From the NCBI GenBank assembly GCA_036520135.1, contig DATDKF010000039.1, forward strand, positions 1 to 33,898: 33,898 nt of DNA, read 5' to 3'. Source of the stretch: DASSUW01 sp036520135 (lineage in GTDB: Bacteria; Actinomycetota; Thermoleophilia; Solirubrobacterales; Solirubrobacteraceae). Position 1 is the first letter of the stretch, and every line of letters begins with the position of its first letter. Below, piece by piece: positions 22,824 to 30,218 of the stretch. The translations under genes were made by a program, and so were the position numbers. The notes below the pieces were generated by a model, which saw only the letters and a program-made list of their open reading frames with translations, was not told the origin of the DNA and did no database searches.

Positions 22824-25138
22824 GGCAGGTCCTGGCCGAGGATGCGCTGCGCGGCGTACTGGGCCATGCCCATCACGGTCAGCTGCGGGTTCACATGCAC
22901 GCTCGTCGGGAACACACTCGCGTCACAGAGATACAGGTTCTTGAAGTCGCGCACGCGGAAGTCCGGGTCGACGACGGTCCCGAGCGCGTTGCCGCCCTGC
23001 GGGTGGGCGCTGGTCATCAGCAGGTCGCCTGGCGCGCGCACGGCCGCGTCGAGGTCCTCCAGCGCCGCCGGCGACGTGTACTCGTTCCACGCGAACGTCG
23101 CCGGCATCACGCGCACCGCGCCGGCGTGCATCCAGATCCGGCCCGCGACCTTGAGCCCTTCGAGCATGCTCGCGCGGTCCTCGCGGGATGCCTCGTACTT
23201 GATCTCGGGCCCAGTGCGCGTGGGCACCACGCGGCCGGGCGTCGTCGTGCCGACGAGCACGCCGGCGCACGCCATGTGCCGATAGGCGCTCATGTTCTCG
23301 AAGTGGTGGTCGAACCAGCCCGGCATCGCCAACGCCTGCGTCGCCGGCGGGTTGAACCAGGTCTCGACGACGTACCCCGGGACGTCGCCGGGCGCGACGT
23401 AGGCGTGCGACATCTGGATACCGGCGAACGAGTCGACGACGTCGCAGAACTCCGCGGCGAGCGGCGAGTTGATGTTGAAGTGCAGGCCCTCGCCGACGTG
23501 CTTGCCGCCGACGCGACTGCGCTGCAGCAGCCAGCTCGAGGCGATCGGCCCGGCGGCGATGACGATCTCGTCGGCGGGGATCGTCAGCCGCTCGCCGCCG
23601 GCGTGCCGGCCGGCGACACCGACCGCGCGATCGCCCGCGTGCACGATCTGCTCGGCCTCGAAGTCGGCCAGCACGTCGAGCTCGAAGCGCTCCTGCGCGA
23701 CCGGCAGCAGCGTGTCGAGTGCCGCGTGCTTGCCGCCGTACGCGCAGCCGATGTTGCAGTAGCCGGTCCCGAGGCAGCGCTCCGTGAGGTTCGCCTCCAT
23801 CCGCTCGACGCGGCCCGGCAGCCGCATCTCCTTGGCGGCGCAGGCGAACCGGCGGGCCGCGACCGTCGTCGTCTCCCGCCGGATCGGCGCGACGCCGAGC
23901 CAGCCGCGGATCTCCTCGATCGCGCGCTCGAGCGCAGCGCGGTCGACGCCGCACTCGGCCCACGCGTCGAGGATCGGTCCGGGCGGCTGCAGGCAGAGCG
24001 CGTTGTTGATCGTCGTGCCGCCGCCGACGCAGATCCCCTGCAGCACCTGCAGGCGGAAGTTGCTCGCCATCTGCAGGGCGCCCTCGTTGTAGAGCAGCAG
24101 GTACTGGCCGACCTCGTCGTCGGTGAACCGCCGCGGGTCGACGTGCGGGCCGCGCTCGAGCACGAGCACGCGGCGTTTGGCCTGGGCGAAGCGGTACGCG
24201 AGCACCGCGCCGGCCGCGCCGGACCCGACCACCAGCACGTCGTAGCGCCGCCGCGGCGGCACGGTGAGGCAGCGCAGCGGCGGCTCGGGCGGGTCGCTGG
24301 GCCGCGGTGGGCGGCCGTTGCGGCGCGAGGCGAACGGCACGTAGCCGATCGCGGGCCAGGTGCGGCGGTCGCCGTAGTAGCCGAGGTACGACATCTGCGC
24401 GCCCGTGCGGATCATCGCCTCGACGAGCGGGCGGATCGGCGCGAGCGTGCGCCGCTCGGCCACCTCCTCGATCAGCCGCCGCTGCAGGTAGCGCTTGCGC
24501 GTGGCGGGAGCGAGCACCGGCAGCGGCGGGCGCAGCGTCAGCAGCGGCCACAGGCAGAGGGCGATCAGGGCCGCGTGCACCCTCCACTTGGAGGTCGCCT
24601 TCAGGGTGGCGAGGTAGCGGTCGACGTTGTGGGCGACGTCGTCCGGCGGGATCGTCTCGCCGCGCCCCTCGACCAGCACCTCGGCGAGCGCCGACAGCCC
24701 GAGGAACGCGACCGGGTGCAGGTAGCGCAGGTTGCGCGCGCTGCGCACCGCCGAGGCCCACCACGCGCCGAACAGCGCGGCGAGCCCGAGGTCGATCGCC
24801 ATCCACCCGAGCAGGAACGCGGTGCCGGACACGTGGACGCCGAGCAGATCCCGGCCGTGCGCGCCGCCCAAGGCGAGAGTGGCGATCTGGCCGAGCACGA
24901 GCGCGAGGTAGCCCGCGCTGATGATCAGCGCCGCCCAGCCGCGGCGCTGCACGTCGGCCGCGCCGAGCACCGAGATCGCCACGAACAGGATGTCCTTGGC
25001 GAACGAGTTGGGAATGAACGCGGCGGTCGCCGTGTCGCCGTCCACGATGTAGCCGACCGCGAGGATGAAGCTCCAGACGGCGTGCAGGATCAGCAGAACG
25101 CGCAGACGGCGTTCTGCTGAGGTCAGCTCTCCCGTCAC
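22820..25138 (-). CDS. Membrane-anchored GMC oxidoreductase (long-chain alcohol-oxidase-like)
   Basis: The 772-residue protein begins at GTG 25138 with about four membrane helices (LLILHAVWSFILAVGYIVDG, DILFVAISVLGA, IISAGYLALVLGQIATLALG, FLLGWMAIDLGLAALFGAWW). A helical region follows to about residue 310 (AFLGLSALAEVLVEGRGETIPPDDVAHNVDRYL, TGAQMSYLGYYGDRRTWPAIGYVPF), resembling the segment before the FAD domain in long-chain fatty alcohol oxidases. The GMC part has YDVLVVGSGAAGAVLAYRFAQ, GICVGGGTTINNALCL and, at the end, SAHPQGGNALGT and YLCDASVFPTSVHVNPQLTVMGMAQYAAQ. Around residues 455-465 it has CLGTGYCNIGC, similar to the ferredoxin-type motif of the other GMC enzyme but lacking one Cys. 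The likely reaction is oxidation of membrane-soluble alcohols. Confidence 0.86.
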   Translation of the reverse strand: MTGELTSAERRLRVLLILHAVWSFILAVGYIVDGDTATAAFIPNSFAKDILFVAISVLGAADVQRRGWAALIISAGYLALVLGQIATLALGGAHGRDLLGVHVSGTAFLLGWMAIDLGLAALFGAWWASAVRSARNLRYLHPVAFLGLSALAEVLVEGRGETIPPDDVAHNVDRYLATLKATSKWRVHAALIALCLWPLLTLRPPLPVLAPATRKRYLQRRLIEEVAERRTLAPIRPLVEAMIRTGAQMSYLGYYGDRRTWPAIGYVPFASRRNGRPPRPSDPPEPPLRCLTVPPRRRYDVLVVGSGAAGAVLAYRFAQAKRRVLVLERGPHVDPRRFTDDEVGQYLLLYNEGALQMASNFRLQVLQGICVGGGTTINNALCLQPPGPILDAWAECGVDRAALERAIEEIRGWLGVAPIRRETTTVAARRFACAAKEMRLPGRVERMEANLTERCLGTGYCNIGCAYGGKHAALDTLLPVAQERFELDVLADFEAEQIVHAGDRAVGVAGRHAGGERLTIPADEIVIAAGPIASSWLLQRSRVGGKHVGEGLHFNINSPLAAEFCDVVDSFAGIQMSHAYVAPGDVPGYVVETWFNPPATQALAMPGWFDHHFENMSAYRHMACAGVLVGTTTPGRVVPTRTGPEIKYEASREDRASMLEGLKVAGRIWMHAGAVRVMPATFAWNEYTSPAALEDLDAAVRAPGDLLMTSAHPQGGNALGTVVDPDFRVRDFKNLYLCDASVFPTSVHVNPQLTVMGMAQYAAQRILGQDLP

Positions 25139-25171
25139 CGGCCGACGGTAGCGGAGCGTAGGCTCCCGCGC

Positions 25172-25744
25172 GTGACCATCGTCCTCGTGCGCCACGGCGA
25201 GACCGAGTGGAGCGCGACCGGCAAGCACACGAGCGTGACCGACGTGCCGCTGCTGGAGAGCGGGCGGCGCGACGCCGACCGCTTGCGCGACCGGCTGGCC
25301 GCGTACTCGTTCGAGCTCGTGCTCACCTCGCCGCGCGCGCGGGCCCGTGACACCGCTTTCCTGGCCGGTCTCGGCGACGTGGCGGAGATCGACGAGGACC
25401 TCGTCGAGGTCGACTACGGCGAGCACGAGGGGCGGACCACGCCCGAGATCCGCGAGGCGCATCCCGGCTGGACCGTGTGGGAGCACGGCTCGCCCGGTGG
25501 CGAGACCGTCGACGAAGCCGGCGTCCGCGCCGACCGCGTGATCGCCCGGGCGCTCGCCGCGGGCGGCGACGTCGCGCTGTTCGCGCACGGACACCTGCTG
25601 CGGATCCTCGGCGCGCGCTGGATCGGGCTCGGCGCCGTCCACGGCGGCAACCTGCTGCTGCACACCGGCTCGGTGTGCGAGCTCGGGTTCGAGCGCGAGC
25701 GGCGCGTGATCGTCCTGTGGAACGACACGTCGCACCACTTCTGA
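25172..25744 (+). CDS. Histidine phosphatase family protein (phosphoglycerate-mutase-like)
   Basis: The 190-residue protein has MTIVLVRHGETEWSATGKHTSVTDVPL, with the catalytic R-H-G-E motif, LTSPRARARDTAFLAGL (second phosphate-binding Arg), VDYGEHEGRTTPEIREAHPGW and ALFAHGHLLRILGARWIGL (second catalytic His). This is the branch that includes broad-specificity phosphatases and PhoE-like enzymes; the substrate cannot be named. The start is GTG 25172; the divergent GMC gene starts only 33 bp away, so both promoters must be compressed or overlap. Its stop lies inside the GNAT reading frame. Confidence 0.92.
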   Translation: MTIVLVRHGETEWSATGKHTSVTDVPLLESGRRDADRLRDRLAAYSFELVLTSPRARARDTAFLAGLGDVAEIDEDLVEVDYGEHEGRTTPEIREAHPGWTVWEHGSPGGETVDEAGVRADRVIARALAAGGDVALFAHGHLLRILGARWIGLGAVHGGNLLLHTGSVCELGFERERRVIVLWNDTSHHF

Positions 25745-26241
25745 TCGAGACGCCGCGGCTGCGCGGCGAGCGGATCGGGATCGAGCACGACGCCGCGCTC
25801 CTGGTCGTGCTCCGCGGAGCGCCCTGGTCGGAGGCGATCCGCATTCACAGCGAGCACTGGGACGCCCACGGCTTTGGCTACTGGATGTTCTTCGACCGCG
25901 AGAGTGGCGCGCCGGTCGCGCGCGGCGGCCCGCGGACCGCGCACGTGGGCGGGCGGGACGAGGTCGAGATCGCCTGGGCCGTAGCGCCCGAGCGCTGGGG
26001 CCAGGGCTACGCGACCGAGCTCGGCGCGGCGGCGGTCCGCGTCGCGTTCGCCGACCTGGGACTCGCGAGCGTCGTCGCCTACACGACGCCGGACAACCGC
26101 GCCTCGCTGCGCGTGATGGAGAAGCTCGGGTTCGAGTACGAGCGGGAGGTCGTGCACGCCGACCTCCCGCACGTGCTCTATCGGCTCAGCACGTCGAACC
26201 CGTGGCCGCCGTCGAGGTCGTCCTCGCCGTCGCCGCCGTAG
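25717..26241 (+). CDS. GNAT-family N-acetyltransferase (RimJ/RimL-like)
   Basis: The protein has LLIETPRLRGERIG, the usual RimJ/RimL-type opening, then WAVAPERWGQGYATELGAAAVRVAF (acetyl-CoA pyrophosphate loop, Q/R-x-x-G-x-G/A) and VAYTTPDNRASLRVMEKLGFEYEREVVH, a strong family signature. The likely role is acetyl transfer to an amine on a small molecule or protein N-terminus. No ATG is available; GTG 25717 inside the upstream gene (28-bp overlap) or CTG 25741 are the start candidates. The domain naturally ends near YRLS at about 26190. The remaining residues (TSNPWPPSRSSSPSPP) are read opposite the RTX repeats of the convergent gene and look like a run-on tail. Length from GTG is 174 residues. 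Confidence 0.82.
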   Translation: MERHVAPLLIETPRLRGERIGIEHDAALLVVLRGAPWSEAIRIHSEHWDAHGFGYWMFFDRESGAPVARGGPRTAHVGGRDEVEIAWAVAPERWGQGYATELGAAAVRVAFADLGLASVVAYTTPDNRASLRVMEKLGFEYEREVVHADLPHVLYRLSTSNPWPPSRSSSPSPP

Positions 26242-27860
26242 AGCGAGTCGTCGCCGTCGCCGCCCGCGATGCGGTCGTCGCCGGCGTCACCGAACACCAC
26301 GTCGTCGGCGTCGCGCGCGTCGATCACGTCGTCGCCGTCGAGGCCGCAGATGACGTCGTCGCGGGGCGTTCCGCGCAGCCGGTCCGGGCCTGCCGTGCCG
26401 GTGATCGTGCACGGCCGCGGCGAGGAGCCGAACTCCTCGACGCCGATGACCGGGCGCAGCGCGCGCTCGACGTCGCCGGTCGCGAACGCCCGGCGCAGCA
26501 CGTCGTGGCCGAGCGCGTTGCCGATCGCGGCCATGATCATGCCCTGGTCGAGCGACAGGTACGAGCTCGACGTCGTGCCGGTGTCGACGTTCACGGTGTC
26601 GAGGAAGCCGAGCGGCGTGTAGATGTGGAAGTCGCGCTCGAGGGCGCGCAGGTCGGCGATCGCCGCCTCCGGCCGGTAGCGCAGGGCGAGGAACGCCGCG
26701 TGCGGCGTGACGACGCCGTTGGTGTAGGCGGTCTGCGGCGGGTCGGGCAGCGCCGGGCGGTTCGGGCAGCCGGGCCAGCCGTGGTCGATCCGGGCCTCGT
26801 TCTCGCCCGAGGGGTAGCCGTTGGGGTCGCTGCCGATGCCGTCGACGCCGTAGGTTGCGTAGCCGCCCTCCGGGATGTTCGCCGGCGAGAAGCCCCAGTA
26901 GCCGTAGCCCGCCTCCTGCAGGCCGTGGTGGATCTGCGCGTCGACCGTCAGCGGGTGGTTGACGCCCCAGCTGCCGGGCGCCCAGCGCTCCTCGGGCACG
27001 AACAGCGACGGCATCAGCGCCTCGAACATGCTGCCGCCCCAGCTCGGGGTGACGAACGTGCCGTTGTAGGGCAGCGCTCCGTCGTAGACCTGCGTGCCGA
27101 AGTACGTGTGCGTGGGGCCGGTCGGCCGGGTCTCCGTCCAGCTCCAGTCGCAGGTGTCCGGGAACGCGCGGAAGGTGCCGAAGACGACCTGCGGCGGGAC
27201 CTCGCCCTTGGCGATCCCGATGTAGCCGGCGATCCGGCTCTCGCTGACGTAGGTGTCGTAGCAGCAGGCCTCGCCGCCGGTGTCGGGGATGTAGTGGAAC
27301 AGCATCCGGTTGACGCTCGGCCGGTAGTAGAAGCCGAAGTCCATGCTGTCGTAGAGCTCCCGCGCCCGGTGCGAGACCTCGGGCACGCTGTTGGCGACGA
27401 TCCGCAGGCCGGTGGCGAGCCAGCCGTTGTCGACCGACGAGAGGATCGGCGTGAGCGGGGCGCCGGTGGGCGGCCAGGTCGTCAGCTTGGCCCCCGTGTG
27501 GTGGTCGTACCAGTTGTAGAACTGGCCGCTCGGCTCGTGGCGCTCCATTCCCTCGAGCGTCGTGATCGTGCGCCGCATCCGGCTCGCCAGCTCGCGGCGG
27601 CCGATGATCCCGAGCCGCTCGGCCGCGACGGCGCTCCACATGTACGCGCCGATGTTCGTCGTCGACGTCTGCACGCTGGTGGTGCCGTCGGTGTTGAGCG
27701 CGTCGGGTGGCAGGCCCGTGCGGTCGTCGGTCATCGCCGCGAACGAGCGCCAGGTGCCCTCCGCGTACCGCTGCAGCGGGCTGCGCTCCTGCGCGGCCGC
27801 CGGCTGTGCCAGTGCCAGTACGGCGATCGCCCCGGCGATCGCCATCCAGACCTTTCGCAT
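26178..27860 (-). CDS. Secreted glycoamylase-family protein with C-terminal RTX repeats
   Basis: The 560-residue protein has a signal peptide (MRKVWMAIAGAIAVLALAQPAAAQ). The catalytic part has the pattern of the bacterial glycoamylase family that includes GH144 beta-1,2-glucanases: TTNIGAYMWSAVAAERLGII, FYNWYDHHTGAKL, SVDNGWLATGLRIVANSVP, SWGGSMFEALMPSLFVPE, YGYWGFSPANIPEGGYATYGVDGIGSDPNGY, VVTPHAAFLALRY and SYLSLDQGMIMAAIGNALG. From about residue 487 there are tandem G-G-x-G-x-D-x-L/V repeats (GLDGDDVIDARDADDVVFGDAGDD, GGDGDDSLYGGDGEDDLDGG) that bind Ca2+ and fold outside the cell. The likely role is hydrolysis of an extracellular glucan; linkage specificity is unknown. ATG 27860 is the only good start. 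Its 3' end overlaps the GNAT gene by 64 bp. Confidence 0.88.
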   Translation of the reverse strand: MRKVWMAIAGAIAVLALAQPAAAQERSPLQRYAEGTWRSFAAMTDDRTGLPPDALNTDGTTSVQTSTTNIGAYMWSAVAAERLGIIGRRELASRMRRTITTLEGMERHEPSGQFYNWYDHHTGAKLTTWPPTGAPLTPILSSVDNGWLATGLRIVANSVPEVSHRARELYDSMDFGFYYRPSVNRMLFHYIPDTGGEACCYDTYVSESRIAGYIGIAKGEVPPQVVFGTFRAFPDTCDWSWTETRPTGPTHTYFGTQVYDGALPYNGTFVTPSWGGSMFEALMPSLFVPEERWAPGSWGVNHPLTVDAQIHHGLQEAGYGYWGFSPANIPEGGYATYGVDGIGSDPNGYPSGENEARIDHGWPGCPNRPALPDPPQTAYTNGVVTPHAAFLALRYRPEAAIADLRALERDFHIYTPLGFLDTVNVDTGTTSSSYLSLDQGMIMAAIGNALGHDVLRRAFATGDVERALRPVIGVEEFGSSPRPCTITGTAGPDRLRGTPRDDVICGLDGDDVIDARDADDVVFGDAGDDRIAGGDGDDSLYGGDGEDDLDGGHGFDVLSR

Positions 27861-27902
27861 GGTCCCCTCCCGATTCCGCCGAGCCCGGCGGAATTCTACG
27901 CG

Positions 27903-28913
27903 TCAGAACGCGGTCTTGTTCAGCCGCTTGCGGTAGAGCAGGCGCTGGTCGGCGCAGTCGAGCAGGTCGGTCGGCGTGGTGGCGTCGATGGGGGCGACGG
28001 CCCACGCGAAGCTCGCGCGGACGACGGGGACCTCGGGCGGCAGGTCGGCCGCGCCGATCGCCGTCTCGAGCGCCGCGACGATGCGGGCGACGCCGGCCGC
28101 TCCCGAGCGGGAGGCGATCACGGCGAATTCATCGCCGCCGATCCGGGCCAGGCAGTCGCCGTCGCGCACGACCTCGTCACAGGCGTTCGCGATTGCCATC
28201 AGGACCGCGTCGCCGACCGGGTGGCCGTGCTCGTCGTTGATCGCCTTGAACAGGTCGAAGTCGAACAGCCCGAGCGCGGCGCCGTCGGGGGTCGAGAGCG
28301 CGTGGTCGAGCGCGGCGTCGAAGCTGCGGCGGTTGTAGAGGCCGGTGAGCGGGTCGCGCTCGGCCATCACGCGCTGGCGCGCCTCGGCGCGCAGCAGGCG
28401 GCGCTTGAGCAGCTGCATCGCGAGCGTCTCGCCGACCATCGCCACGACGAAGCCAAGCGTGCGCGCGGGGTAGACCTCGTCGATCGCGGCCGGGTCGTAG
28501 AACAGCGGCGTCGCGTAGACGAACGCGAACAGGGCGACCAGCGGCCACGCGAGCCGGGCGGGGAAGAAGTAGGCGATGAACAGCACGGTGAAGAACAGCA
28601 GCGGCTGCAGGAAGCTCGACGCGCCGCCGGACGCCCAGATCGCCGCGCCGACGATCGGCGCCGTGCCGGCGGTAACGATCGCGCGGGAGCCGATCGACAT
28701 CGACCAGCCGCTGCGGTACATCGCCAGCGAGATGACGCCCCAGGCGATCGCGAAGCCGGCGATGGCCAGGCCGGCCGCCAGGTGCTCGTGGGGAGATCCG
28801 GGCAGCAGGAACATGGCCGCGCCCACCAGCCCGGCGGTCGACCACATGCCCGCGGAGGTGAGGTCCGCCAGCGCGCCCTCGTCCCGGGGATCGTCAGCGT
28901 TCTGCGATGCCAT
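27903..28913 (-). CDS. Membrane diguanylate cyclase (GGDEF) with I-site
   Basis: The 336-residue protein has five or six N-terminal membrane helices (SAGMWSTAGLVGAAMFLL through TLGFVVAMVGETLAMQLL) and a C-terminal GGDEF domain. The domain shows ERDPLTGLYNRRSFDAAL, LFDFDLFKAINDEHGHPVGDAVL and IGGDEFAVIA, with the GGDEF catalytic motif intact. RDGD lies exactly five residues before GGDEF, which is the RxxD inhibitory site for product feedback. It should make c-di-GMP and respond to a signal at the membrane. ATG 28913 has a GGGGGA stretch upstream. The divergent GFA-family gene starts 71 bp away. Confidence 0.92.
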   Translation of the reverse strand: MASQNADDPRDEGALADLTSAGMWSTAGLVGAAMFLLPGSPHEHLAAGLAIAGFAIAWGVISLAMYRSGWSMSIGSRAIVTAGTAPIVGAAIWASGGASSFLQPLLFFTVLFIAYFFPARLAWPLVALFAFVYATPLFYDPAAIDEVYPARTLGFVVAMVGETLAMQLLKRRLLRAEARQRVMAERDPLTGLYNRRSFDAALDHALSTPDGAALGLFDFDLFKAINDEHGHPVGDAVLMAIANACDEVVRDGDCLARIGGDEFAVIASRSGAAGVARIVAALETAIGAADLPPEVPVVRASFAWAVAPIDATTPTDLLDCADQRLLYRKRLNKTAF

Positions 28914-28984
28914 CGGAGATCCCCCCGAGGATCGGCCGCGGTCGGGTGGGTCTTGAATGCGTTGCGGCAGTTAGCCTGTCGGCC

Positions 28985-29410
28985 ATGCCTACGCACGACG
29001 CTCCGCTGACCGGATCGTGCGCGTGCGGCCACGTCCGCTTCGCTGTGACGGCGCCGTTCCAGACGGCCGGCTACTGCCACTGCAAGCGCTGCCAGCGCCG
29101 CAGCGGGACGCTCTACACGCTCAACGGGATGGTCGCGTCCGGCGGCTTCAAGATCGTCTCCGGCGGCGACGCGCTCACGACCTGGCGCCCGCCCGACGGC
29201 CGCCCCAAGTCGTTCTGCGAGCACTGCGGCGGCCATGTCTACAGCGGCGACCCGCGGCGCGACGACACGGTCGCCGTGCGCCTCGGCGCGGTCGACGGCG
29301 ACCCGGGCATCCGCCCGCGCTGGCACCAGTGGCTCGAGTCCGCGCCCGACTGGGAGCCGATTCCGGACGATGGCCTGCCCCGGTTCGCGCAGCGGCGTGA
29401 GGTTGATTAG
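28985..29410 (+). CDS. GFA-family protein (CENP-V/GFA domain)
   Basis: The 141-residue protein has the zinc-binding pattern of the GFA family: TGSCACGHVRFAV, GYCHCKRCQRRSGTLYT and SFCEHCGGHVYSGD. Seven Cys in C-x-C, C-x-C-x2-C and C-x2-C spacing bind two zincs in the founding member, glutathione-dependent formaldehyde-activating enzyme. Most family members have no known substrate, so formaldehyde activity should not be assumed. ATG 28985 directly precedes the conserved start. The stop is 5 bp before the second copy of the palindromic repeat. Confidence 0.92.
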   Translation: MPTHDAPLTGSCACGHVRFAVTAPFQTAGYCHCKRCQRRSGTLYTLNGMVASGGFKIVSGGDALTTWRPPDGRPKSFCEHCGGHVYSGDPRRDDTVAVRLGAVDGDPGIRPRWHQWLESAPDWEPIPDDGLPRFAQRREVD

Positions 29411-29414
29411 GGCC

Positions 29415-29609
29415 GGGCGAACGTCAACTGCGGCTGGGTGGGAGCCGGGGAGACCGGCGCCAGTGTGTGGGTTTCGTCGCACTGGCGACGCCGACGGCGA
29501 TCGTTGCTGCGAAACCCACGTGTGGCGTGGGTTTCGCAGCACTCGCGCGGCGCTGGCGGACGATTGCTGCGAAACCGACCCCTCACCCAGCCGCCGTTGA
29601 CGTTCGCCC
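29415..29609. repeat. Palindromic repeat, copy 2 (195 bp, two hairpins, 24-bp inverted ends)
   Basis: The ends are inverted repeats of 24 bp with one mismatch: GGGCGAACGTCAAC at 29415-29428 continuing GCGGCTGGG after one base, and the complement at 29586-29609. The first internal hairpin pairs GTGGGTTTCG (29467-29476) with CGAAACCCAC (29510-29519). The second pairs GGTTTCGCAGCA (29530-29541) with TGCTGCGAAACC (29565-29576), a perfect 12-bp stem. The arm motif and the end sequences are the same as in the copy at 10751. No target-site duplication is evident. The element fills the space between the GFA gene and the RNase H gene. Confidence 0.9.
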
Positions 29610-29626
29610 ATGGGACACTGAGCGGC

Positions 29627-30127
29627 GTGTCCCCGCGGCGGCCACGGCGCAAGGGCGGGTCGCTCAAGGACGGGGAGCGGCGCCAGATCGCGCGCGCCGC
29701 GCGGCACGGACCGGCGGCGCCGCCGCCGGCGACCGGCTCGCCACGCGTGCTGTGTGACGGCGGCTCGCGCGGGAATCCAGGGCCGGCCGCGATCGCCGCG
29801 GTGCTGCTCGGGCCCGACGGGGCCCAGGAGGGCCGGCTCGCCGAGACGATCGGCCGCGCGACCGCCGCCGAGGCCGAGTACCGCGCGATCCTGCTCGGGC
29901 TCGGTCTCGCGCTCGCGCGCGGGTACGACGACATCGAGGTGTGCAGCGACTCGCGGCTGGCGATCGCCGCGGTCGAGGGGCGCACGCCCGGCGATCCCGG
30001 CCTTGCCGCGCTCGTCGCCGACATCGAGGCGATCGCCGCCGGCTTTGCGGCCGTGCGCTGGCACTGGCACCCGCGCGCGGCCAACGAGGTCGCGGACGCG
30101 CTGGTCCGCGAGCTGCTGTGGGGCTAG
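29627..30127 (+). CDS. Ribonuclease HI-type protein
   Basis: The 166-residue protein has a basic N-terminal extension (about 48 residues, RRPRRKGGSLKDGERRQIARAAR) and an RNase H fold. The catalytic acids are visible in LCDGGSRGNPGPAAIAAVL (first Asp), TAAEAEYRAILLGLGLAL (Glu), EVCSDSRLAIAAVEGR (Asp) and ANEVADALVREL (last Asp). These fit the RNase HI branch that includes stand-alone actinobacterial enzymes. It should cleave the RNA strand of RNA-DNA hybrids. The start is GTG 29627, 17 bp beyond the right end of the repeat; the longer frame upstream reads through the repeat. Its TAG stop is part of the CTAG at which the insertion sequence has inserted. Confidence 0.88.
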   Translation: MSPRRPRRKGGSLKDGERRQIARAARHGPAAPPPATGSPRVLCDGGSRGNPGPAAIAAVLLGPDGAQEGRLAETIGRATAAEAEYRAILLGLGLALARGYDDIEVCSDSRLAIAAVEGRTPGDPGLAALVADIEAIAAGFAAVRWHWHPRAANEVADALVRELLWG

Positions 30128-30149
30128 GTGAGCCCTGAAGAAGTCGGTT
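30128..30149 (+). repeat. Left inverted repeat of the IS1182-type element
   Basis: This is the outer end that follows the RNase H stop codon; 13 of the first 20 bases match the right end read inward, with a shared core CTGAA-N2-AGTCG. CTAG precedes it. Confidence 0.6.
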
Positions 30150-30218
30150 TGGCGCGGCGGGCGCTGGTGGCGGCCGTCGGTCCGTCGGGTGGGGGTCGGG
30201 AACCGGCGCGTTTGTCGG

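Noticed and set aside
25139..25738. Extended N-terminus of the membrane GMC protein (open to 25738)
   Set aside because: It runs antisense through the histidine phosphatase gene; the hydrophobic N-terminal helix begins just after GTG 25138.
26202..29009. A 935-residue open frame on the plus strand across the glycoamylase and GGDEF genes
   Set aside because: It is a shadow of two genes with signal peptide, membrane helices and conserved motifs; the antisense protein is low-complexity.
29467..29576. CRISPR-like repeats, because GGTTTCG arms recur
   Set aside because: Arms occur as inverted pairs of hairpins rather than direct repeats with regular unique spacers, and no cas gene is present.
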